A stretch of DNA of 9,019 bases, taken from NCBI GenBank assembly GCA_937132145.1, contig CAKZNY010000059.1, positions 1-9,019 of the forward strand, written 5' to 3'. The stretch's first letter is position 1, and each line of letters begins with the position of its first letter. The notes beneath the pieces are model-generated. The model saw only the letters and a program-made list of their open reading frames with translations, was not told where the DNA came from and did not search any database. Below are positions 1-5,993 of the stretch, piece after piece. A program made the translations under genes and the position numbers. This stretch comes from an uncultured Paracoccaceae bacterium (GTDB lineage: Bacteria; Pseudomonadota; Alphaproteobacteria; Rhodobacterales; Rhodobacteraceae).

Positions 1-57
1 CGCGTTTTAGGTCTGAAGTCATCTGACCGCACCATATGTAAAGCTGCAATCATCGCG
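1..57 (-). other. Left edge downstream of pccA; possible start of a further gene
   Basis: On the minus strand an ATG at 53-51, four bases after the pccA stop, opens a frame that stays open to the window edge (MIAALHMVRSDDF...). A second ATG at 22-20 in another frame reads MTSDLKR. Neither has a convincing ribosome binding site at normal spacing and the fragment is too short to recognise. In related organisms methylmalonyl-CoA mutase often lies near pccA, but nothing in these bases demonstrates it. Confidence 0.2.
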
Positions 58-2058
58 CTACTCGAACTCCATAATCACGGCATCAACCGCTAGGCTGTCG
101 CCCGCGCTTGCGTTGATTTTGGAGACCACGGCTTTCTTCTCGGCGCGTAGGACGTTTTCCATTTTCATCGCCTCTACAGTGCAAAGCGCCTGACCTTCCT
201 GCACCTCGTCGCCGACCTCGACCACAACGGAAACCACCAATCCCGGCATCGGGCATAGCAACAGTTTGGAGGTGTCGGGCGGGGTTTTCTCGATCATGTA
301 TTTGGACAGCTCGAACAGGCGCGGGGTGCGGATGATGACGTTCAAATCCGCGCCGCGATGACGCATGCGGAAACCGCTGGAAATCTGGTTGACCTTGGCG
401 ATCACCGTCTCGCCGGAAATATCGAGATACACCAGCCCCTCGCCCGGTTTCCAGTCCGACATCACACGGTGGCTTGTGCCATCTGCAAATTCCACGGTCG
501 AGCCGTCATGGTCCGCCGTAATCTTGACCACCATATCAAACCCGCCCAGCGAGATCACGAAATCCGAGCCAACCTCGCGTTCGTGGTTGTCCATGCGGCC
601 CGACACCCGTGCGGCACGGATTTCGGAAACCCGGTGCATCGCCGTCGCCCCCGCTGCCAGTTGTTTCAAAATATCCTCGGACAGCTCTGCGCCCATGAAA
701 CCCTCGGGGTATTCCTCCTCGATAAACGCGGTGGAGATGTTGCCGCTTTTGAACCGCTCGTGGTCCATCACAGCAGACAGAAACGGCAGGTTATGGCCGA
801 TGCCTTCCAGCTCGAACGCGTCAAGCGCCTGACGCATTTCACTAATGGCGCTGGCGCGATCCGGTGCCCATGTGCACAGTTTGGCAATCATGGGATCGTA
901 ATACATCGAAATCTCGCCGCCCTCGAAAACGCCGGTGTCATTGCGCACGGCACGGGTCTCATCCGCCATCTCGGCGGGTGGGCGGTAGCGGGACAAACGC
1001 CCGATGGAGGGCAGGAAGTTGCGATAAGGATCCTCCGCGTAGAGGCGGCATTCAATCGCCCAGCCGTTGATACCGATGTCTTTTTGCTGCATCGATAACT
1101 TCTCGCCGTCCGCCACGCGGATCATCTGTTCGACCAGATCAATGCCGGTAATCAGCTCGGTCACCGGATGTTCGACCTGAAGGCGGGTATTCATTTCCAG
1201 AAAGTAGAAATTCGAGTCGGAATCCACGATGAATTCCACCGTCCCCGCGCTGCAATAATCAACCGCCTGCGCCAAAGCCACGGACTGCGCCCCCATCGCG
1301 GCGCGGGTTTTTTCGTCCAGAAACGGCGAGGGAGCCTCCTCGATCACCTTTTGCTGGCGACGCTGGATCGAACATTCGCGCTCATTTAGATAAATGCAGT
1401 TGCCGTGCTTGTCGCCGAGCACCTGAATTTCGATGTGGCGTGGCTGCGTGATGAACTTTTCGATGAAAATCCGGTCGTCGCCAAAACTCGCCGCCGCCTC
1501 GTTTTTCGAGGACTGGAACCCCTCGCGCGCCTCGACATCATTCCACGCAATCCGCATGCCCTTGCCACCACCACCAGCGGAGGCCTTTATCATCACCGGA
1601 TAGCCGACCTTATTGGAGATTTCCACGGCCTCTTCTGCGTCCTTGATCAAGCCCATATGCCCCGGAACGGTGGTAACCCCCGCCGCCTGCGCCAGTTTTT
1701 TCGAGGTGATCTTGTCGCCCATCGCCTTGATCGCCCCCACAGGCGGGCCGATGAAAACCACGCCTGCGGCCTCCAACGCCTCGGCGAATTTCGGGTTTTC
1801 AGACAGGAAGCCATAGCCGGGATGCACCGCCTCGGCCCCTGTTTGTTTGACGGCATCCAAAATTTTGTCGATCACGATATAGGACTGGTTGGCCGCGGGT
1901 GGGCCGATATGCACCGCCTCGTCGGCCATGCTTACGTGCAGGGCATTTTTGTCGGCGTCAGAATACACCGCCACGGTTTTAATGCCCATCCGTTTGGCCG
2001 TTTTTATAACACGACAGGCGATCTCACCACGGTTTGCGATCAGGATTTTCTTAAACAT
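58..2058 (-). CDS. pccA: Propionyl-CoA carboxylase alpha subunit (biotin carboxylase + biotin carrier)
   Basis: Cytoplasmic enzyme subunit that carboxylates its covalently bound biotin with ATP and bicarbonate; PccB then transfers the carboxyl group to propionyl-CoA, giving methylmalonyl-CoA. The 666 residues have the usual order and length. The biotin carboxylase part fills about residues 1-450 (start MFKKILIANRGEIACRV, ATP-grasp glycine loop GGGGKGM at 162-168, EMNTRLQVEHPVTE at 288-301). A BT-like linker follows, then a C-terminal biotinyl domain with AMKM at 630-633, so Lys632 is the biotin site, 34 residues from the end as is typical. The start codon is preceded by a moderate GGGGA site 5 bases away. 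It is the last gene of the pcc cluster seen here, but a terminator-like hairpin lies just upstream. The propionyl-CoA assignment, rather than acetyl- or methylcrotonyl-CoA, rests on the neighbouring pccB and pccR and is strong. Confidence 0.96.
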   Translation of the reverse strand: MFKKILIANRGEIACRVIKTAKRMGIKTVAVYSDADKNALHVSMADEAVHIGPPAANQSYIVIDKILDAVKQTGAEAVHPGYGFLSENPKFAEALEAAGVVFIGPPVGAIKAMGDKITSKKLAQAAGVTTVPGHMGLIKDAEEAVEISNKVGYPVMIKASAGGGGKGMRIAWNDVEAREGFQSSKNEAAASFGDDRIFIEKFITQPRHIEIQVLGDKHGNCIYLNERECSIQRRQQKVIEEAPSPFLDEKTRAAMGAQSVALAQAVDYCSAGTVEFIVDSDSNFYFLEMNTRLQVEHPVTELITGIDLVEQMIRVADGEKLSMQQKDIGINGWAIECRLYAEDPYRNFLPSIGRLSRYRPPAEMADETRAVRNDTGVFEGGEISMYYDPMIAKLCTWAPDRASAISEMRQALDAFELEGIGHNLPFLSAVMDHERFKSGNISTAFIEEEYPEGFMGAELSEDILKQLAAGATAMHRVSEIRAARVSGRMDNHEREVGSDFVISLGGFDMVVKITADHDGSTVEFADGTSHRVMSDWKPGEGLVYLDISGETVIAKVNQISSGFRMRHRGADLNVIIRTPRLFELSKYMIEKTPPDTSKLLLCPMPGLVVSVVVEVGDEVQEGQALCTVEAMKMENVLRAEKKAVVSKINASAGDSLAVDAVIMEFE

Positions 2059-2083
2059 GGTTTTCCCCGTCTATGTATTAGGC

Positions 2084-2121
2084 AAACAAAAAGGGACGCG
2101 ACCAGCAGGCCGCATCCCTTT
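2084..2121 (-). terminator. Intrinsic terminator-like hairpin between the lipoprotein gene and pccA
   Basis: On the minus strand AAAGGGATGCG (2121-2111) pairs with CGCGTCCCTTT (2100-2090). This gives 11 pairs including one G-U, extendable by GCC/GGT around a TGCT loop, followed by TTTTTGTTTG. The one imperfect position is a wobble in minus-strand RNA but a C-A mismatch in plus-strand RNA, and the T-run follows only in the minus direction, so it is built to act on leftward transcription. It follows the lipoprotein gene and lies about 30 bases before the pccA start, leaving little room for a separate pccA promoter. It may therefore be leaky or regulated. Confidence 0.75.
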
Positions 2122-2134
2122 CGAATTTTCGAAA
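2119..2134 (-). repeat. Perfect palindrome TTTCGAA-TT-TTCGAAA
   Basis: Two 7-base arms are exact inverted copies around two bases, so the minus-strand RNA can form a small AU-rich hairpin. It touches the next palindrome at 2135 and shares its last three bases (2119-2121) with the stem of the terminator-like hairpin, so the two cannot both be fully paired. Confidence 0.6.
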
Positions 2135-2150
2135 CTGCGCCTTGGCGCAG
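2135..2150 (-). repeat. Perfect GC-rich palindrome CTGCGCC-TT-GGCGCAG
   Basis: Two exact 7-base inverted arms form a stable stem in RNA (six pairs with a four-base loop, or seven with a tight loop). It begins 11 bases after the lipoprotein stop codon in the direction of transcription and is the first of three adjoining hairpins. It may protect the 3' end of the upstream message or help stop transcription; the role is inferred. Confidence 0.6.
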
Positions 2151-2161
2151 AAGAACGTGTG

Positions 2162-2356
2162 TTAGCTACAAATGTAGCCCGAATCGCAAGCATATCCTGC
2201 GATCCCGCCAATGATTGCGCCTGTAACGGGATCAGCGCCAAGCAGCGCTGCCCCGGCAGCACCGGCGCCAGCACCAAGGCCAATTGATTCACCAAGCGTG
2301 GCGCATCCAGACAAAACAACTGCCGCCAGTGCGAGAACAATGAATTTCTTGTGCAT
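2162..2356 (-). CDS. Small glycine-zipper lipoprotein
   Basis: A 64-residue protein with a clear lipoprotein signal peptide: basic start MHKK, a hydrophobic stretch at 5-14, and lipobox LSGC at 15-18, so Cys18 should be lipidated after cleavage by signal peptidase II. Residue +2 is Ala, not Asp, which fits outer-membrane sorting. The mature part is about 47 residues, rich in Gly and Ala with GxxxG-like spacing (GLGAGAGAAGAALLG, GAIIGGIAGYA), the pattern of small glycine-zipper surface proteins, and ends with two more cysteines (ACDSGYICS). A strong AGGAGAAG site precedes the ATG. It lies between the 123-residue gene and pccA on the same strand and is followed directly by three hairpins. No enzymatic role is implied, and why it lies in a propionyl-CoA gene cluster is unknown. 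Confidence 0.85.
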   Translation of the reverse strand: MHKKFIVLALAAVVLSGCATLGESIGLGAGAGAAGAALLGADPVTGAIIGGIAGYACDSGYICS

Positions 2357-2396
2357 TTTTCTTCTCCTGTATTTTGTGAATAACGGGATTCCCCGC

Positions 2397-2426
2397 TCGA
2401 TACGTCGGCATCATAGCCGATTTCAA
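2397..2426 (-). promoter_or_regulatory. Weak candidate promoter for the lipoprotein gene
   Basis: In the 124 bases between the 123-residue gene and the lipoprotein gene, the minus strand reads TTGAAA (2426-2421), 18 bases, then TATCGA (2402-2397). A better -10-like hexamer TATGAT (2415-2410) lies between them but has no good -35. Either would give a leader of a few tens of bases. A separate promoter would fit the terminator after this gene, but the match is weak. Confidence 0.25.
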
Positions 2427-2480
2427 GGCCCACCGATACTGTACGTTTAGCGACAGCGGTATTCCACCTATCCAGTAGCA

Positions 2481-2852
2481 TCACACGCCCGCCTCAAGAT
2501 CGATTTGCGGGAAGTTTCGGCGGATTAGATCAACATCCAGTTTCAACATCGCCTCGTAATGCGCGTTGTCAAACGGGTCTTCGCCTGCAACCACTTCGCG
2601 CCCGAACAGCCAGTTGATACGCCCTGCGTCAAGGTTTCCGCGCTCGAATGGTTCGGCACCGAAATGCTGCCACAGCGCGGCCAAGAACAACTCGTCAGCC
2701 TTGCGATCAGCCGCGCGCCGATCGCGATACCGCTCACGCGGTTTCAGCGGCGTCACACCTTTGGTGGCGGGACGGCGAATAGTGAACTGCGCGTCCGAGC
2801 TGGGCATACGCCCCGGGAAACCACGATGTTTAAGCATGTATAATTGTGCCAT
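2481..2852 (-). CDS. Conserved-looking hypothetical protein between pccB and pccA
   Basis: I do not recognise the family. The chosen start at 2852 gives 123 residues (MAQLYMLKHRGFPGRM...). A longer frame reaches back to 2975 but would overlap the pccB end by about 115 bases. The 2852 start has a GAGGG site 4 bases upstream that overlaps the pccB TGA, so the two genes are probably translationally coupled. The protein is soluble, with no signal peptide or membrane segment. The first 50 residues are very basic (RYRDRRAADRKADE), followed by a likely helical, acidic and aromatic region (LFLAALWQHFG, WLFGREVVAGEDPFDNAHYEAMLKLDVDLIRRNFP). It has no cysteines and no evident catalytic motif. Its place inside the pcc cluster suggests a role tied to the carboxylase or its expression, but that is only guilt by association. 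Confidence 0.8.
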   Translation of the reverse strand: MAQLYMLKHRGFPGRMPSSDAQFTIRRPATKGVTPLKPRERYRDRRAADRKADELFLAALWQHFGAEPFERGNLDAGRINWLFGREVVAGEDPFDNAHYEAMLKLDVDLIRRNFPQIDLEAGV

Positions 2853-2859
2853 TGTACCC

Positions 2860-4392
2860 TCACAAAGGAATGTTGTCGTGTTTTTTCCACGGATTGCTAA
2901 GCTGCTTGTTGCGCAGGCTGGCAAAAGCGCGGGCCACGCGGACGCGGGTGTTGCGGGGCATGATGACCTCGTCAATAAACCCGCGCTCGGCGGCTACAAA
3001 CGGATTGGCGAAACGCTCCTCGTAATCCTTCGTGTGGGCCGCGATTTTGTCAGCGTCGCCTAGATCCGAGCGGTAAATGATCTCGGTCGCGCCCTTGGCC
3101 CCCATCACCGCAATTTCGGCCGTGGGCCACGCGTAATTGAAATCACCGCGCAGGTGTTTGGAGGCCATCACATCGTATGCCCCCCCGTAAGCCTTGCGGG
3201 TAATTACGGTAACTTTGGGCACAGTCGCCTCGCCATACGCAAACAGCAGTTTCGCGCCGTGCTTGATAACACCGCCAAATTCCTGCGTGGTTCCGGGCAA
3301 AAACCCCGGCACATCGACCAGCGTCAGGATCGGAATTTCAAACGCATCGCAAAAGCGCACAAACCGCGCGGCCTTGCGACTGGAATCGATGTCCAGACAC
3401 CCCGCCAGAACCATCGGCTGGTTAGCAACAACGCCCACGGTGGAGCCTTCGAGCCGAATAAACCCCGTCAGAATATTCTTGGCAAACTCTTTTTGAATTT
3501 CAAAGAAATCCCCTTCATCCGCCAGTTTCCGCACCAGTTCGTGCATATCATAGGGCGCGTTGGCATTATCGGGGATCAGCGTATCAAGACTGTTTTCAAT
3601 GCGCGAGTGGCTGTCAAAATAGGGCCGCACCGGTGGCTTTTCTCGATTGTTCAGGGGCAGAAAGTCAAACAAACGGCGGACCTCGAACAGGGCCTCCATG
3701 TCATTTTCAAACGCTCCGTCAGCCACCGAAGATTTGGTAGTATGCGTCCTTGCCCCGCCTAATTCCTCAGCCGTGACAACCTCGTTGGTTACGGTTTTCA
3801 CCACATCGGGGCCGGTTACGAACATATAGGAGCTGTCCTTCACCATAAAAATAAAGTCGGTAATCGCCGGCGAATACACCGCCCCACCCGCGCAAGGCCC
3901 CATGATCACGCTGATCTGCGGCACCACGCCCGAAGCCAGCACGTTTCTCTGAAATACATCCGCATACCCGCCCAGCGCCGCAACACCTTCTTGAATGCGC
4001 GCGCCACCGGAATCGTTCAGACCAATCACAGGCGCGCCGTTCTTGATCGCCATATCCATAATTTTACAAATTTTGCCCGCATGGGTTTCGGAAAGCGAGC
4101 CGCCCAGCACCGTAAAGTCCTGCGAATAAATATACACCATCCGGCCATTGATCGTGCCCCATCCGGTGACCACCCCGTCGCCGGGATATTTCTGCTTTTC
4201 CATCCCGAAGTCCACGCAACGGTGGGCGACGAACATGTCGAATTCCTCGAAACTGCCCTCGTCCAGAAGCACCTCGATCCGCTCCCGCGCGGTCAGCTTG
4301 CCTTTTGAGTGCTGTATATCTATGCGCCGCTGCCCACCACCAAGCCGCGCAGAATCGCGCCGCGCTTCGAGTTGTTCGAGAATGTTTTGCAT
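2860..4392 (-). CDS. pccB: Propionyl-CoA carboxylase beta subunit (carboxyltransferase)
   Basis: This subunit transfers the carboxyl group from biotin on PccA to propionyl-CoA, forming methylmalonyl-CoA. The 510 residues match the usual length and show two crotonase-like halves. The N-terminal half has [11 protein letters not shown] (126-136) and the oxyanion-hole segment [12 protein letters not shown] (165-176). The C-terminal half has [12 protein letters not shown] (360-371) and [10 protein letters not shown] (400-409), then [15 protein letters not shown] (425-439), which is the PCC-type sequence in the region that sets acyl-CoA preference. The ATG has an AGGGAGA site 5 bases upstream. It is the first gene of the leftward cluster and faces the operator region shared with pccR. 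The stop codon overlaps the ribosome binding site of the next gene. I saw no missing key residue. Confidence 0.97.
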   Translation of the reverse strand: MQNILEQLEARRDSARLGGGQRRIDIQHSKGKLTARERIEVLLDEGSFEEFDMFVAHRCVDFGMEKQKYPGDGVVTGWGTINGRMVYIYSQDFTVLGGSLSETHAGKICKIMDMAIKNGAPVIGLNDSGGARIQEGVAALGGYADVFQRNVLASGVVPQISVIMGPCAGGAVYSPAITDFIFMVKDSSYMFVTGPDVVKTVTNEVVTAEELGGARTHTTKSSVADGAFENDMEALFEVRRLFDFLPLNNREKPPVRPYFDSHSRIENSLDTLIPDNANAPYDMHELVRKLADEGDFFEIQKEFAKNILTGFIRLEGSTVGVVANQPMVLAGCLDIDSSRKAARFVRFCDAFEIPILTLVDVPGFLPGTTQEFGGVIKHGAKLLFAYGEATVPKVTVITRKAYGGAYDVMASKHLRGDFNYAWPTAEIAVMGAKGATEIIYRSDLGDADKIAAHTKDYEERFANPFVAAERGFIDEVIMPRNTRVRVARAFASLRNKQLSNPWKKHDNIPL

Positions 4393-4438
4393 AGATTTCT
4401 CCCTGATGTTTTCACCAGTTTACGGGGTTGCGAGAAGA

Positions 4439-4467
4439 ATTTGAAGCGGTGATTGGTGAATTTGCAA
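4439..4467 (-). promoter_or_regulatory. Candidate pccB promoter overlapping the first TTGCAA box
   Basis: On the minus strand TTGCAA (4467-4462) and TCAAAT (4444-4439) are 17 bases apart, each matching 4 of 6 bases of the sigma-70 consensus. If real, transcription starts near 4432 and the operator occupies the -35 region and upstream, a position compatible with PccR contacting RNA polymerase. The match is modest and other starts are possible. Confidence 0.3.
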
Positions 4468-4509
4468 AGTGTATTGCAAATTTCTTCTGCAAATTGCAAA
4501 CTTGCGAAA
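4461..4509. promoter_or_regulatory. Cluster of TTGCAA-type palindromes, probable PccR operator
   Basis: The pccB-pccR intergenic space holds TTTGCAAA (4461-4468), four bases, then ATTGCAAA (4473-4480). These are followed by degenerate copies TCTGCAAA (4486-4493), ATTGCAAA (4493-4500) and TTGCGAAA (4502-4509). From memory, R. sphaeroides PccR binds paired TTTGCAAA palindromes in the pccB promoter, and the first two copies here fit that form. The cluster ends 2 bases before the likely pccR start, so it could serve both pccB activation and pccR autoregulation. Confidence 0.75.
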
Positions 4510-4511
4510 TT

Positions 4512-5921
4512 ATGGCCATACAAAAGAAACTCTACGCGGGCACTATACTGCGCGAAACACGGACCAAGCTGGGGTTGACCCAGAAGGATTTCGCGGCGGC
4601 GCTTGGCGTGTCCCTTTCCTATCTGAACCAGATGGAAAACAACCACCGCCCTATCTCGGCCACGGTGGTTTTAGCTTTGGCGCAGGAGTTCGACTTTGAC
4701 GTGACCACCCTGTCGGTTAGCGATAGCGAACGGATTGTCGCCGACATGCGCGAAGCCTTGGCGGACCCCGTGTTTGGCGATGACACGCCCCCGCTGGCTG
4801 ACCTGCAACTGACCGCCTCTAATGCGCCGACACTGGCGCGGGCGTTTTTGAAGCTGCACCGCGCGCATCGGCAAAATCAGGAACGCCTTATCTCTCTGAA
4901 CGAGGCTTTTGGGCGCGAGGACATCGGGCTAGCGCCCCTGCCGTGGGAGGAAGTGCGGGATTTTTTCCACTATTGTGACAACTACATCGACACCATCGAC
5001 CGCGCGGCGGAACACTTCCATACCACCGCCGCGCTGGACCAACGCAACGGTATCTCGGCACTGAAAAGCTGGCTTAAACGGCGGCACCGGATCGAAGTGG
5101 TTTTGACCAACGACGGCACGTTGCGCCGTTATGATGCGGCGAATAACCGGCTGACACTGTCTTCACGCGCGGGTGTTTCCACGCAGAATTTCCAGATGGC
5201 GCACCAGATTGCCTTGCTGGAGCATGACGCCCTGCTGGAAGCGACGCTTGACCTCGCCCGTTTCAGCACTTCGGAAGCCCGCGCGATCTGCAAAATTGGC
5301 CTTGCGAACTATTTCGCCGGAGCGGCCACCCTGCCCTACACCGCGTTTTTGGCCGCAGCACAGGAATACCGCCATGATCTGGAACTGCTGGCCGAGCATT
5401 TCTCGGCTAGTATCGAGCAGGTCGCGCATCGGCTTTCGACTATGCAAAGACCCGGCGCCAAGGGCATCCCGTTTTTCTTTGTGCGGGTTGATCAGGCGGG
5501 GACGATCACCAAGCGGCACTCGGCCACGCAATTGCAGTTCGCGCGCTTCGGCGGGGCTTGTCCACTGTGGAATGTGCATCGCGCATTCGAGACCCCGAGG
5601 CAGTTTTTACGGCAACTTGCCGAGACGCCCGACGGGGTGCGGTATTTCTGTCTGGCACGGGATATTTCCAAATCTGGCGGGGCTTTCCGCACACCTGCGC
5701 CTCGATTTGCCATTGGTTTGGGGTGTGAGGTTCGCCATGCGGATGCCATGGTTTACGCGGATGATATGGACGTAAAATCCGACACCTCGTTCGAGCCGAT
5801 AGGGATTTCCTGCCGTATCTGCCCGCGCACCACCTGCCATCAACGGGCCGTTCCACCGCTGGAGCGCTCCCTAAGCATTAACCATAATGCGCGCGGGATT
5901 TTACCGTATAATATTGATTAG
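4512..5921 (+). CDS. pccR: PccR-type short-chain acyl-CoA regulator (XRE/ScfR family)
   Basis: Transcription factor expected to sense propionyl-CoA or a related acyl-CoA and control pccB. The start at 4512 gives 469 residues beginning just before the HTH (MAIQKKLYAGTILRE), the usual start in XRE proteins; a frame open from 4428 would add 28 residues encoded by the operator itself, so I reject it. A Cro/C1-type HTH lies at about 9-63 (LGLTQKDFAAALGVSLSYLNQ). A ScfR middle domain related to IrrE/M78 peptidases follows; the place of its HExxH motif reads HQIAL (231-235), so it should not be a peptidase. The C-terminal ScfR domain ends with cysteines C434, C437 and C442 (CRICPRTTCHQRA). No clear Shine-Dalgarno precedes the ATG. 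The divergent pccB neighbour and the TTGCAA cluster make PccR the best assignment; other ScfR types (RamB- or MccR-like) are less likely here. Confidence 0.9.
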   Translation: MAIQKKLYAGTILRETRTKLGLTQKDFAAALGVSLSYLNQMENNHRPISATVVLALAQEFDFDVTTLSVSDSERIVADMREALADPVFGDDTPPLADLQLTASNAPTLARAFLKLHRAHRQNQERLISLNEAFGREDIGLAPLPWEEVRDFFHYCDNYIDTIDRAAEHFHTTAALDQRNGISALKSWLKRRHRIEVVLTNDGTLRRYDAANNRLTLSSRAGVSTQNFQMAHQIALLEHDALLEATLDLARFSTSEARAICKIGLANYFAGAATLPYTAFLAAAQEYRHDLELLAEHFSASIEQVAHRLSTMQRPGAKGIPFFFVRVDQAGTITKRHSATQLQFARFGGACPLWNVHRAFETPRQFLRQLAETPDGVRYFCLARDISKSGGAFRTPAPRFAIGLGCEVRHADAMVYADDMDVKSDTSFEPIGISCRICPRTTCHQRAVPPLERSLSINHNARGILPYNID

Positions 5922-5960
5922 GCTTGTTTTTATTTTACCATTTGATAAAAAAATAAACCT
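5920..5960. repeat. AT-rich imperfect inverted repeat between pccR and preT
   Basis: The stretch starts AGGCTTGTTTTTATT and ends ATAAAAAAATAAACCT; the 18-base outer arms agree at about 13 positions when one is reverse-complemented. It begins at the pccR stop codon. It might be a weak terminator for pccR, an operator for preTA, or an AT-rich promoter element. TTGATA at 5942-5947 resembles a -35 box, but no good -10 box follows at normal spacing. Confidence 0.35.
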
Positions 5961-5982
5961 GTGTCATCTTGTTGAAAACCAC

Positions 5983-5989
5983 AGGAGGT
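5983..5989 (+). promoter_or_regulatory. Strong ribosome binding site of preT
   Basis: AGGAGGT, a near-full match to the anti-Shine-Dalgarno sequence, lies 4 bases before the ATG at 5994 and fixes the preT start. Confidence 0.85.
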
Positions 5990-5993
5990 CAAA

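Noticed and set aside
1405..2214. 269-residue plus-strand frame over pccA and the hairpin region
   Set aside because: It is antisense to the conserved biotin carboxylase domain, runs through the terminator hairpins, and resembles no protein.
2481..2975. Longer 164-residue version of the gene after pccB
   Set aside because: It would overlap the conserved pccB end by about 115 bases. The internal ATG at 2852 has a good ribosome binding site, and the first 41 residues of the long form are an out-of-frame reading of pccB.
4461..4509. TTGCAA copies as a CRISPR or tandem repeat array
   Set aside because: The units are 8-base palindromes with irregular 7-13 base centre spacing, as in a regulator binding region; there are no spacers of uniform length.
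4320..4646. 108-residue minus-strand frame across the pccB-pccR gap
   Set aside because: It overlaps the operator, the start of pccB in another frame and the HTH of pccR, with no supporting ribosome binding site or motif.
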